From Erysipelotrichales bacterium (GTDB lineage Bacteria; Bacillota_I; Bacilli_A; Erysipelotrichales; Erysipelotrichaceae), in contig JAFXJJ010000094.1 of the NCBI GenBank assembly GCA_017532345.1, positions 1-64,000 of the forward strand: DNA of 64,000 nt, given 5' to 3'. Shown in pieces: positions 42,899 to 51,462 of the stretch. The translations under genes and the position numbers were made by a program. The notes below the pieces were generated by a model, which ran no database searches, was not told the origin of the DNA, and saw nothing but the letters and a program-made list of their open reading frames with translations. Positions within the stretch are counted from its first letter, which is position 1. The number at the start of each line of letters is the position of its first letter.

Positions 42899-43551
42899 GA
42901 TATTCATATGTATTATGGGACTTTAATGGTACATTACTAGATGATGTAGATGTATGTTTACATATCATGAATACTTTATTAGAGGAAAAAGAAATGCCTG
43001 CGTTAGATATGGATACATATAAAGAAGTATTCACATTCCCAGTGAGTGAGTATTATAAAAGAGTTGGCATTATTAAGAATGATGATGAGTTCAATGAAGT
43101 AGCACATAAATGGATGAACTTATATTATGAGTTAGAGCCAACTACTACTTTACATAAAGATATTCTTGAAGTATTAGAGTTCTTCAAGCATACTAATATC
43201 AAGCAAGGTGTATTGAGTGCATCAAGAACAGATCAATTAGATCGTTTATTGAAACAAGTTAAGATAGATACATATATGGATAATATCTTAGGTATATCTG
43301 ATATATATGCTAAGAGTAAGGTACATATTGGGTTAGACTTTATAAAGAATTCACCATACCAAAAGGATGAAATCGTAATGGTTGGTGATAGTGTACATGA
43401 TTTTGAAGTAGCTAGTGAAATGGGAATTGATTGTATTCTAGTAGCTGCTGGACATCAAAGTCGTAGAGTATTAGAAACATGTGGATGTAGAGTATTAGAT
43501 AGTGCTAGTGAATTAATGAAATTAAATATTTGGAAAGGTGAAAGTGTATGA
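42895..43551 (+). CDS. HAD hydrolase, phosphoglycolate-phosphatase-like
   Basis: A 218-residue phosphatase. Motif I WDFNGTLLDDV (DxNxT with the second acidic position replaced by Asn), motif II GVLSASRTDQLDRLL, motif III Lys in YAKSKVHIG and motif IV VMVGDSVHDFEVASEMG are in order, with a helical cap between I and II. The Asn in place of the second Asp is seen in some phosphonatase-like members and may change the reaction. It overlaps both neighbours by 4 bases, so it belongs to the ECF/two-component operon. Confidence 0.85.
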   Translation: MRYSYVLWDFNGTLLDDVDVCLHIMNTLLEEKEMPALDMDTYKEVFTFPVSEYYKRVGIIKNDDEFNEVAHKWMNLYYELEPTTTLHKDILEVLEFFKHTNIKQGVLSASRTDQLDRLLKQVKIDTYMDNILGISDIYAKSKVHIGLDFIKNSPYQKDEIVMVGDSVHDFEVASEMGIDCILVAAGHQSRRVLETCGCRVLDSASELMKLNIWKGESV

Positions 43552-44225
43552 GTAAAATCCTAATAGTAGATGATGAGGCAAGAATTAGAGATATTATTAA
43601 GACGTATTTAGAGTTTGATAATTTTGAAGTTGAAGAAGCTGAAAATGGTGAAATAGCTGTAAATATGGTTAAGTCTAATGATTATGATAGTGTTATTATG
43701 GACGTTATGATGCCAGTTATGGATGGTTATAAGGCATTAGAGGCTATTAAGAAAGATTATCCTAATTTACCTGTTATTATGCTTACTGCTAAGGGTGAAG
43801 AATATGATCGCTTAGAAGGGTTTGATTTAGGGGCAGATGATTATGTTGTTAAGCCATTCTCTCCTAAAGAAATCGTAGCTAGAGTAAAACTATTAGTTAG
43901 AAAATACCAAGCCGTGAAGCCAGCTAGTGCTAGTAATGATTTAAGTATTCCTGGTATTCGTATTGATGAGGCTGCTCATATTGTATATGTTGATGACAAC
44001 AAAATCTCAACAACACCAAAGGAATTTGATTTACTTGTGTATTTTATGCGTAATCGTAATATCGCATTATCTCGCGAACAATTATTAGATTCTGTATGGG
44101 GAGATAGTGGGGATAGTGATGACCGTACAGTTGATGCTCATATCAAGATGTTACGTAAGAATATTGCTCCTTATAGTAAGTATATTGTTACTGTGTGGGG
44201 TGTAGGATATAAATTTGAGGTATAG
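43548..44225 (+). CDS. OmpR-family response regulator (ECF-operon copy)
   Basis: A 225-residue regulator with a receiver domain (VDDEARIRDI, phospho-Asp in VIMDVMMPVMDG, MLTAKGEEYDRLEGF, VVKPFSPKE) and a winged helix (TTPKEFDLLVYFMRNRN, DDRTVDAHIKMLRKNI). It shares long near-identical blocks with the htrA-linked regulator at 29891, so the two are paralogues. It overlaps the HAD gene by 4 bases and sits 3 bases before its kinase. It is another candidate to bind the TTCANA operators. Confidence 0.94.
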   Translation: MSKILIVDDEARIRDIIKTYLEFDNFEVEEAENGEIAVNMVKSNDYDSVIMDVMMPVMDGYKALEAIKKDYPNLPVIMLTAKGEEYDRLEGFDLGADDYVVKPFSPKEIVARVKLLVRKYQAVKPASASNDLSIPGIRIDEAAHIVYVDDNKISTTPKEFDLLVYFMRNRNIALSREQLLDSVWGDSGDSDDRTVDAHIKMLRKNIAPYSKYIVTVWGVGYKFEV

Positions 44226-44228
44226 TGT

Positions 44229-45710
44229 ATGGAAAGTATTCGATTTAAGCTATGGACAACAATCATTGCTTTAATCTTTATTATTCTTACTCCTATATGG
44301 TATTTCCAAGTAGTGCGCTTGGAACAAACTTACACTGAAACAAAGATTAAAGATGCTTTAAATGCTACTAGTGCATTGTCAGTTATCTTTAAAGAAGAAG
44401 GTATGACTGCCAAGACAGGTGAAGAAGTATCTACACTAGCATCAGAAAAAGAAGTATGTGTATCAATTTATGATGAAACAGCTCATCCAATTGTAGACTA
44501 CAAAATGAATACGATTGGTTGTGTATTCGAACAATTAGATGATTTAGATAAGAGTAATGTGTTATACCATATTAGTAATTTAAAGAGTGAAATGATAACC
44601 TTTGAGGTTGAAAGTAATTCTAATTATCCTGCTGCTTTATATGGTTCATATGTAAGTAGTGATACGGGTGAGAATTATTTAATGGTAGTATCTACCTATA
44701 TTACACCAGTAGGAAGAGTATTAGAGGTATTAAAGAAGCAATTAATGTTTCTAACAGTTCCATTATTAATAGCTGGTACATTACTAGCATTCTTTATTGC
44801 GCGTTCGTTCTCGCAACCAATTATGAAATTATCAAGAGCTACAAGTGAATTAGCGAAAGGTAATTATGATACTCGTGTAGTAGTTGATAGTGATGATGAA
44901 ATTGGTGTTCTTCAACAAAACTTCAACTACATGGGTGAACAAATCTCACAATTAGAAGAATTACGTCGTGATTTAATTGCTAATGTATCGCATGACCTTA
45001 AGACACCACTTACGATGATTCGCGGGTATGCGGAAACTATACGTGATCTTACAGGTGATTTCCCTGAAAAACGTAATCAACAATTAGAAATTATTATTGA
45101 AGAAAGTGATCGTTTAAATGCGTTAGTAAATGACCTATTAAACTTATCAAGATTCCAAAGTGGTCAAATTACATTAGAGCCTAAAGTATTTGATTTAAAT
45201 GAAATGATTGTATCTACGATTAATCAATACAATTTCTTAATTACGAATCAAGGATATACATTTGAATATGAAGACCAAGGTACTTGTTACGTATATGGTG
45301 ATGTATTACGTATGAAGCAAGTAGTTTATAATATTCTAAATAATGCCGTTAACCATACAGGTGAAGATAAATATATTCGTGTAGAATTAATTAAGAAGCC
45401 TGAAAAGTATCGTGTAGAAATATCTGATACAGGTATGGGTATTAAAAAGGAAGATTTAAATCGTATTTGGGATCGATATTATAAGATTGATAAGAGTGGT
45501 AAGCGACGTGTTGCTGGTACGGGTATTGGATTAGCTATCGTTAAACAAATATTATCTGCCCATGAAGCGTTATTTGGTGTAGAGAGTGAATATGGACATG
45601 GTGCTACCTTCTACTTTGAAATGTATCGCGTAGAACACTTCAATAAGCGTAATGTTGAGCGTGTTAAGGTAGTAGATATTCAAATAGACCATGATGAAGA
45701 AAATGTGTAG
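44229..45710 (+). CDS. Sensor histidine kinase (ECF-operon copy)
   Basis: A 493-residue membrane kinase. TM1 is at about residues 8-27, a 140-residue extracytoplasmic sensor follows, then TM2 (about 172-193) and HAMP (ELAKGNYDTRVV). The His is in ANVSHDLKTPLTM (about residue 254), and ATP-binding boxes are ILNNAVNHTG, ISDTGMGIKKED and GTGIGLAIVK. The chain extends about 30 residues past the last box with an acidic tail. It is paralogous to the kinase at 30555-32018. The signal is unknown. Confidence 0.94.
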   Translation: MESIRFKLWTTIIALIFIILTPIWYFQVVRLEQTYTETKIKDALNATSALSVIFKEEGMTAKTGEEVSTLASEKEVCVSIYDETAHPIVDYKMNTIGCVFEQLDDLDKSNVLYHISNLKSEMITFEVESNSNYPAALYGSYVSSDTGENYLMVVSTYITPVGRVLEVLKKQLMFLTVPLLIAGTLLAFFIARSFSQPIMKLSRATSELAKGNYDTRVVVDSDDEIGVLQQNFNYMGEQISQLEELRRDLIANVSHDLKTPLTMIRGYAETIRDLTGDFPEKRNQQLEIIIEESDRLNALVNDLLNLSRFQSGQITLEPKVFDLNEMIVSTINQYNFLITNQGYTFEYEDQGTCYVYGDVLRMKQVVYNILNNAVNHTGEDKYIRVELIKKPEKYRVEISDTGMGIKKEDLNRIWDRYYKIDKSGKRRVAGTGIGLAIVKQILSAHEALFGVESEYGHGATFYFEMYRVEHFNKRNVERVKVVDIQIDHDEENV

Positions 45711-45718
45711 GTGATTAG

Positions 45719-46468
45719 ATGAATAAAGTATTTTTCTTTGATATTGATGGTACATTATACGAACCTAATGTAGGTGTATGCGAAAGTACTAAGTTAGCTA
45801 TTAAAAAACTATTAGCGAAAGGCTATGTAGTAGCAATTGCTAGTGGTAGAAGCTATATTGGTAGTAAAGATATAGCGGATGAGCTAGGTGTGTCATATGT
45901 AGTTTGTGATGGTGGTAATAGTGTATATGTAAATGGTGAAATCGTACATCAATGTACATTAGATAAAGATACATGCTTATCATTAATTACCTTAGCCAAG
46001 GAAAAAGATATACCTTATATATTAGTGGATAATGAGCATTATTATGGTAAGAAACGTTCACTAGCATTTGAGAAGGTACATCCTTGGATTGATTATCAAG
46101 GGGATAAAGCATTTGATGATGTACATGTTATGAAGCTAGGATTTGATGTTGATAAACAACAAAGTGATTATTTAGATAAGCATAGTGATGTGAATATGTT
46201 GCTGTTTAAAGATGTGATGTGTCTAGTTACAGATCAAAATAATAAGGCTGAAGGTATTAAAGAATGTATGAAGCTATTACCTGAGTCAGAAATTATTGTA
46301 TTTGGAGATAGCTTTAATGATATTCAAATGTTTGAATATGCTGATATCTCAGTTTGTATGGGACAAGCGTCAAAAGATGTACAAAAGCATGCTAATTATG
46401 TAACTGATGAGATTAGTGAAGATGGTATATATAAGGCATGTGTGAAGTATAAGTGGATTGAGGAGTAA
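45719..46468 (+). CDS. Cof-type HAD phosphatase
   Basis: A 249-residue sugar-phosphate or nucleotide phosphatase of the HAD IIB (Cof) group. Motif I FFDIDGTLYEP, motif II AIASGRSYIG, a C2 cap and motif IV IVFGDSFNDIQMFEYAD are all complete. A Lys in NNKAEGIKE serves as motif III. It lies 8 bases after the kinase gene and 4 bases before the binding-protein gene, within the same operon. Confidence 0.92.
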   Translation: MNKVFFFDIDGTLYEPNVGVCESTKLAIKKLLAKGYVVAIASGRSYIGSKDIADELGVSYVVCDGGNSVYVNGEIVHQCTLDKDTCLSLITLAKEKDIPYILVDNEHYYGKKRSLAFEKVHPWIDYQGDKAFDDVHVMKLGFDVDKQQSDYLDKHSDVNMLLFKDVMCLVTDQNNKAEGIKECMKLLPESEIIVFGDSFNDIQMFEYADISVCMGQASKDVQKHANYVTDEISEDGIYKACVKYKWIEE

Positions 46469-46472
46469 AAAT

Positions 46473-47372
46473 ATGAGGAAACTGAAGATAAAACCAAAAT
46501 ATAGGAAACAATTGATTCTTTGTATCAGTATTCTTTGTGTGGTTGTATTTTCAGTTTTTCTTTTCTCAAATAATAAAACTGATGAAGAAATCATCTATCA
46601 TGTTGGTATTGTAGAGAATGATAAGCTAGAGAAACAATCGTTAATGAATGCCTATGAAGCTTATTTAAAGAATCGTAATATTGATATACCTAATATTGAG
46701 TATGTCTATTATCCAACTACTAACAACCTAATAGAAGCAATGAATCGTGGACTAGTAGATATTAGTTTTCTTGATGCATACGCAATAGCCAAGGCAGATA
46801 TAGATGAGTCATTAACTGTGATTGCTTCTAAGAATATTACGGTAGAAAGTGAGGAACCACAAAACTATTATCGTACGATTCTACTTAGAAAAGAGAACAT
46901 TGAAGAAACAGATGAGCTTATTAGAAGGAATACCAATTATGAGGAAATGACATATTGTGTTATGAATCCTACTTCAGTTGCGGGATTTATAGGGGTTATG
47001 CCTTTTTTTGAAGAATATGATTTTTCTTTTTATGATGTGAATAGTATTAAAGTAGAGAATTTTGAAGAAAGTTTAATTTATCTAGCAGCTAATAAATGTG
47101 ATGTAGGGATTGGATATACTAATATTCGTGAAGAATATGAAGATATGTGGGAATATTATAGTGGCTCTAAAGGTAGTATTTATGATGAATTATCGATTAT
47201 TTATGTATCTGAGAAATTATATGATGATGCGGTAATTATAAGTAACAAAATTGATGATACATTTAAGAAGCGATTTCTTGAATTATTATATAAAAATAAG
47301 TATAGTGATAGTAGTAATGAAAATTATGATTATTTAAAGAATATTATTAAGAAATATTTAGGAGGGGAATAA
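46473..47372 (+). CDS. PhnD-like substrate-binding protein, membrane anchored
   Basis: A 299-residue protein with one N-terminal membrane helix (about residues 16-36) and no lipobox. The remainder resembles phosphate/phosphonate-type periplasmic binding proteins (PhnD/PF12974): YHVGIVENDKL, YEAYLKNRNI, LIEAMNRGLVDISFLDAYAI and NPTSVAGFIGVMPFF follow the family order. No permease or phosphonate ATPase is present, so it may sense rather than transport, perhaps signalling to the kinase in the same operon (inference). Start ATG 46473 follows GAGGAG (46460-46465). Confidence 0.75.
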   Translation: MRKLKIKPKYRKQLILCISILCVVVFSVFLFSNNKTDEEIIYHVGIVENDKLEKQSLMNAYEAYLKNRNIDIPNIEYVYYPTTNNLIEAMNRGLVDISFLDAYAIAKADIDESLTVIASKNITVESEEPQNYYRTILLRKENIEETDELIRRNTNYEEMTYCVMNPTSVAGFIGVMPFFEEYDFSFYDVNSIKVENFEESLIYLAANKCDVGIGYTNIREEYEDMWEYYSGSKGSIYDELSIIYVSEKLYDDAVIISNKIDDTFKKRFLELLYKNKYSDSSNENYDYLKNIIKKYLGGE

Positions 47373-47373
47373 A

Positions 47374-48912
47374 ATGGATAGAATACGTATATTAGCTACA
47401 TCAGATGTGCATGGGTATGTGACACCATTCTCTTATGCAAATCGTAAAGAAGTAGATGGTGGATTAGTGAAAATTGCTACTCAAATTGAAGCATTGCGTG
47501 ATGAGAATACTATTTTGGTGGATAATGGAGATACAATCCAAGGTTCTCCGATGTTGTATTATCATCATTTATTTAGAAGTGAAACAACTAACCCAATGGC
47601 GAAAATCCTTAATGCGATGAAATATGATTATGTAAATACTGGTAATCATGAGTTCAACTATGGTTATGAAAATGCGAAAAAATATTATGAGGATTTAGAT
47701 GCCAAGTGGATTTGTGGGAATATTCGCTATAGTAATGAAAGTATTAATAAACCATATGTAGTTCATTCATTCCCTAATGGTAGAAAGATTGCGTTAATTG
47801 CAGCAGTTACAGATTACATCACAAATTGGGAACAACCAAAGAATATTGTGAATGTGACATTTGATAAGGTATTTGATTTTATAAGTAATGCAGTTTCTTT
47901 AGTAAAAACTAATGAACAAGTAGATGCAATCATCGTTTTATACCATGGTGGGTATGAAAAGGATTTAGAAACGGGTGTTCCTACGGAAGCATTAACTGGT
48001 GAAAATGTTGGCCATCGTTTATGTAGTGAAATAGACGGTATCACGGCAGTAGTTAGTGGACATCAACACCGTAGTATTGCAGGATATTGTGAAGGTGTAT
48101 GTACAACTCAAACAGCCTTTAATGCGAAAGAATTAGCCATGATTGATATCACATTTGATGGTGATGAAATTAAGGCAGTACCATCATTAATTAAGCCAGC
48201 AGCTACATATAGTGAAGCATTATTAGGATTAATTGAAGATATTGAATTAGAAACACAAGAATGGTTAGATAAGCCTTTAGGTGAATTAGATGAAGGTGAT
48301 TTATTAATACATGACATCTTTGATGCGAGAGTACATAAACATCCAATGGTATCATTCTTAAATCAAGTGCAATTAGAACGTTCAGGTGCTGATTTAAGTG
48401 GTGTAGCATTAGCAAACGAAGTAGTAGGCTTCAATCATTTCATTACAATGCGTGATATTGTATCAACATATGTATTCCCTAATACACTAGCAGTATTAGA
48501 AATGACTGGTGCTAATGTACTTGCTTATCTTGAACAATGTGCAGAATACTTTGATTTAGATGAAGAGGGTAATTTCAAGGTATCTAAGCACTTTATGGAA
48601 CCAAAACCACAACACTACAATTACGATATGATTGATGGTGAAGGAGTACGCTATACAATTCATGTAGGTAATCCAGTAGGTCAAAGAGTAAGTGATGTGT
48701 ATGTTAAGAATGAACCACTAGATATGAATAAGATGTATTTAGTTGTTGTTAATAACTATCGTGCTACTGGTGGTGGTAACTTCGAAATGTTTAAGGTATC
48801 TAAGGTACACGAAGAAATTCAAACAGATGTAGTAGAATGTATTGCTGATTACATTCAAAAAGTTAAAGTAATCCATGTAAATCATGAAGATAGTATTAAA
48901 GTAGTGAAATAA
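47374..48912 (+). CDS. Cytosolic 5'-nucleotidase / calcineurin-like phosphoesterase
   Basis: A 512-residue protein of the 5'-nucleotidase/UDP-sugar hydrolase family. The metallophosphoesterase part has ATSDVHGY (D11, H13), VDNGDTIQGSP, TGNHEFNYG, ILYHGGYEKD and GHQHRS. The C-terminal substrate domain (about residues 320-512) contains NTLAVLEMTGANVLAYLEQ and NNYRATGGGNFEMF. There is no signal peptide, unlike most family members, so it acts in the cytosol (YunD-like). GGAGGGG (47360-47366) precedes the start, 1 base after the binding-protein stop. A terminator ends the operon. Confidence 0.92.
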   Translation: MDRIRILATSDVHGYVTPFSYANRKEVDGGLVKIATQIEALRDENTILVDNGDTIQGSPMLYYHHLFRSETTNPMAKILNAMKYDYVNTGNHEFNYGYENAKKYYEDLDAKWICGNIRYSNESINKPYVVHSFPNGRKIALIAAVTDYITNWEQPKNIVNVTFDKVFDFISNAVSLVKTNEQVDAIIVLYHGGYEKDLETGVPTEALTGENVGHRLCSEIDGITAVVSGHQHRSIAGYCEGVCTTQTAFNAKELAMIDITFDGDEIKAVPSLIKPAATYSEALLGLIEDIELETQEWLDKPLGELDEGDLLIHDIFDARVHKHPMVSFLNQVQLERSGADLSGVALANEVVGFNHFITMRDIVSTYVFPNTLAVLEMTGANVLAYLEQCAEYFDLDEEGNFKVSKHFMEPKPQHYNYDMIDGEGVRYTIHVGNPVGQRVSDVYVKNEPLDMNKMYLVVVNNYRATGGGNFEMFKVSKVHEEIQTDVVECIADYIQKVKVIHVNHEDSIKVVK

Positions 48913-48920
48913 GATCAAGA

Positions 48921-48955
48921 GAATTAATTCCTAGTGGAGTTAATTCTTTTTTTTG
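48921..48955 (+). terminator. Terminator of the ECF/two-component/nucleotidase operon
   Basis: GAATTAA (48921-48927) pairs with TTAATTC (48940-48946), followed by eight T residues. Confidence 0.82.
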
Positions 48956-49013
48956 TAATTTTATTGGGCATATTTGTATTTCCTACCAATAATAAGTGAA
49001 GGGAGGCAAGAAT

Positions 49014-49232
49014 ATGCCAAGTACAAATAAAGGGAAAGAGCAGTTTATAAAAGAATATTGGGATTATCAGGAATTGAAGGGAATACAACGAGAAGCAAAA
49101 GAAGAAGGTAAAGAAGAAACCATGCGTGAAGTCATTGCAACGATGTATTCTAATAGCTTTACACTTGACCAAATTGCTAATGCATTAAATCTAAAGATAG
49201 ATTATGTTGAAGAGGTTTTAAATAGTAAATAG
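49014..49232 (+). pseudogene. C-terminal remnant of an Rpn/PD-(D/E)XK transposase-like protein
   Basis: A 72-residue frame with an excellent ribosome site (GGGAGG, 49001-49006). REAKEEGKEETMREVIATMY then FTLDQIANALNLKIDYVEEV matches the C-terminal tail of Rpn/PD-(D/E)XK nuclease-family transposase proteins, where a charged helix precedes an HTH-like segment. The nuclease core is absent. It could be a truncated remnant or, as described for Rpn families, a small separately expressed C-terminal form. Confidence 0.6.
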
Positions 49233-49237
49233 TAGTG

Positions 49238-49271
49238 AACTAACGGTATTTGTTGATGCCGTTAGTTTTTT
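49238..49271 (+). terminator. Terminator after the Rpn-like fragment
   Basis: AACTAACGG (49238-49246) pairs with CCGTTAGTT (49259-49267), then TTTTA. Confidence 0.85.
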
Positions 49272-49287
49272 ATTTAAATTTTAAAAG

Positions 49288-49311
49288 AAAAACAACCCTT
49301 ACGAGTTGTTT
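49288..49311 (-). terminator. Terminator of the Cthe_2159-like gene
   Basis: AAACAAC (49290-49296) pairs with GTTGTTT (49305-49311). The minus-strand tail is TTTTCTTTT. Confidence 0.7.
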
Positions 49312-49329
49312 CAGTTAATTATTTGATAC

Positions 49330-51300
49330 CTATTGTTGATCGTTTTCTCTATTTCCAAAGTTATTTCGGTCTCCACGATTTTCCATATTACCGAAGCCAC
49401 CAAATCCATTATTTCCAACGGTAGTTAACATATCACTAATTTCAAATGTTGTGTGTTCATTACCATCAATATAGACTGTATAGTTACCCTTAGTAAGTTG
49501 TTCGTTAGAGAATACAATGTTTTGGAATACTTTAGAAGCTGTAAATTCTACGACAGTGTTATTTTTGCTGTCTACTATTTTGATACTACTTCCTAAATTA
49601 ACCATATTTGACAATGATAGTGACACTGTATATTGAGTACAAGTATTAGGTAATTCAAGCATTCCAGCAGGACCATAAGCTATTAAATTACCACCAGTAA
49701 CTGACATATCACCATCATGATCAAGTGCAGAGTTTGAATTATTAGTTGGACCTTCAATCATAATGTTACCACCTGTAATATTAAGACTATTATTTGAATC
49801 AATTCCATCGCCATCCGCATTCACAACTAGATTACCACCACTAATACGAATTTCACTAACCCCATCACCTGCAGCGTTAATTCCATCATCAGTAGTATTC
49901 ACAGTAATATTACCACCATTAATGATAATATCACTTTCTTTAGACTCAATACCTTCATAGGCATTAAGTATATTCACATTACCACCTGCAATTGTTAGTG
50001 TGCCATCAGCTGTGATACCTTTACATAAAGAGGAATTAAGTTCAAGGTTACCATTTACGATAGATATTGAACCATCAGATTTTAAAGTATGGTCAGTAGC
50101 ATTAATAGTGATAGAGCCACCACCTATATACATGTCTGTACCCGCCTTAATTCCTTTGGCAGAAGCATCTGATAAGTCTATTTCCTCAGTAGTTTCAGTA
50201 GTACTGTCAGTTGTTGGGGTTTGAGGAACTATTGGTTGTTCATTAGTTTCAGGTTGTGTTGGCATGTTAGGTGGAACCATTTGACCTTCGCTATTTGGTC
50301 TATTCATTTGTCCTTTATTACCATTAGGTCTATCTTGACGATTTCCATTTGGGAAAGTAGTACCATCAGGCATTGCTGGAGCTTCACCATCAGTTGGGAA
50401 GCTTGGCATATTTCCTTGATTCCAATGAGGCATGCCACCAAAGTTTCCAAAGTCGGTTGTATCATCACTACCACTAGCTTCTACTAAACCAATTGTAGTT
50501 ACATTAATATTACCACCATGAATCGCAACATATTGCGTGCCATCAATTCCATCACCAGTAGATGTAATATCGATATTACCGTTTTCTATATAAACATATC
50601 CTTTAGTAGTATCTTCCTCTTCTTCTGTTTTGATACCATCATTTAATGCAGTAATAGTAAGATTACCATCTTTCATCGCAACAGAGTTATTCCCTTTAAT
50701 ACCATTGTTGGCAGCATCAATTTCAATATCACCACTAATAATCTTGATATTCTTTTTAGAGCCAATGCCATTATGATAATCAGCATTCACTACTAATTTA
50801 CCTTGTCCATTGATTGTTAGTGAAGAGGCTGAATAGATGGCAGCACCCTTACGCTCATCATCTTCATTATATGAATCAGTATCATTAATGGTATTAATGG
50901 TATTAGCCATTAATGTGATACTAACCTTATCAGCCTCATCAACTTGGATAGGTGAACCATAATCGCAAGAGATAGTTGCATTATTTAAGATTAAATGTAC
51001 TTTATCACTTTCAGCGACATTAATTACTACTTGTCCATTTTGAAGTGTTCCTTCTAAAATATAGCTTCCTGCATTAGTAATTTCTAAATCACCATTTATT
51101 TCACTTAAATTAATAGCTGTTGCGTTATCACTACTTTCATCTAAATCAAAATCTGAATACTCAACACTGATTGTTTTCGCATAAGAATTAATTTCTGTTT
51201 GAACTATGTCATTTTGACTGTTAGTATTAGATGTAGCACATCCAGTTAATAATAAAACAGTACATAATAACGAAATTGTTGTTTTCTTTAAATGTATCAT
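49330..51300 (-). CDS. Cthe_2159-like (DUF4353) carbohydrate-binding lipoprotein
   Basis: A 656-residue surface lipoprotein: MIHLKKTTISLLCTVLLLTG followed by Cys, lipobox LLTGC. The rest is a right-handed beta-helix-like array with many short turns of the form GG(N/S)I-x-I/V-x-x-x-x-D-G-I, such as INGGNITVNTTDDGINAAGD. This is the pattern of the Cthe_2159 family, which binds acidic polysaccharides. A disordered Pro/Asn/Gly/Gln-rich insert (about residues 285-360) splits the helix, and a small beta domain ends the chain. The start at 51300 is set by GAAGGAATATTG. It is divergent from the tyrosine phosphatase gene, with TTCANA repeats between. Confidence 0.85.
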   Translation of the reverse strand: MIHLKKTTISLLCTVLLLTGCATSNTNSQNDIVQTEINSYAKTISVEYSDFDLDESSDNATAINLSEINGDLEITNAGSYILEGTLQNGQVVINVAESDKVHLILNNATISCDYGSPIQVDEADKVSITLMANTINTINDTDSYNEDDERKGAAIYSASSLTINGQGKLVVNADYHNGIGSKKNIKIISGDIEIDAANNGIKGNNSVAMKDGNLTITALNDGIKTEEEEDTTKGYVYIENGNIDITSTGDGIDGTQYVAIHGGNINVTTIGLVEASGSDDTTDFGNFGGMPHWNQGNMPSFPTDGEAPAMPDGTTFPNGNRQDRPNGNKGQMNRPNSEGQMVPPNMPTQPETNEQPIVPQTPTTDSTTETTEEIDLSDASAKGIKAGTDMYIGGGSITINATDHTLKSDGSISIVNGNLELNSSLCKGITADGTLTIAGGNVNILNAYEGIESKESDIIINGGNITVNTTDDGINAAGDGVSEIRISGGNLVVNADGDGIDSNNSLNITGGNIMIEGPTNNSNSALDHDGDMSVTGGNLIAYGPAGMLELPNTCTQYTVSLSLSNMVNLGSSIKIVDSKNNTVVEFTASKVFQNIVFSNEQLTKGNYTVYIDGNEHTTFEISDMLTTVGNNGFGGFGNMENRGDRNNFGNRENDQQ

Positions 51301-51379
51301 CAATATTCCTTCTTTCATTAGCTATTGCAGTTATTATTTTACACATAAAATTTATTTTGTCTTGCGTTTTGGTTAAAAG

Positions 51380-51440
51380 TTCAGATAGAGTTCACATTGT
51401 TTCAGAAAAACTTCAAAATCATCAACAATTATTATATAAT
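51380..51440 (+). promoter_or_regulatory. TTCANA repeats in the divergent promoter region
   Basis: Four copies are TTCAGA (51380), TTCACA (51391), TTCAGA (51401) and TTCAAA (51412), spaced 11, 10 and 11 bp. TATAAT follows at 51435-51440, 17 bases after the last copy, so that copy could also act as a -35. The spacing differs from the 9-bp gap at the other three promoters. The array may serve the phosphatase gene, the divergent lipoprotein gene or both. Confidence 0.5.
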
Positions 51441-51462
51441 ACTTAATAGTGAGGTGTTTATA

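Noticed and set aside
50221-50487. Plus-strand frame with Trp/His-rich product opposite the Cthe_2159-like gene
   Set aside because: Its composition comes from antisense of a Pro/Asn/Gly-rich linker; no start signal.
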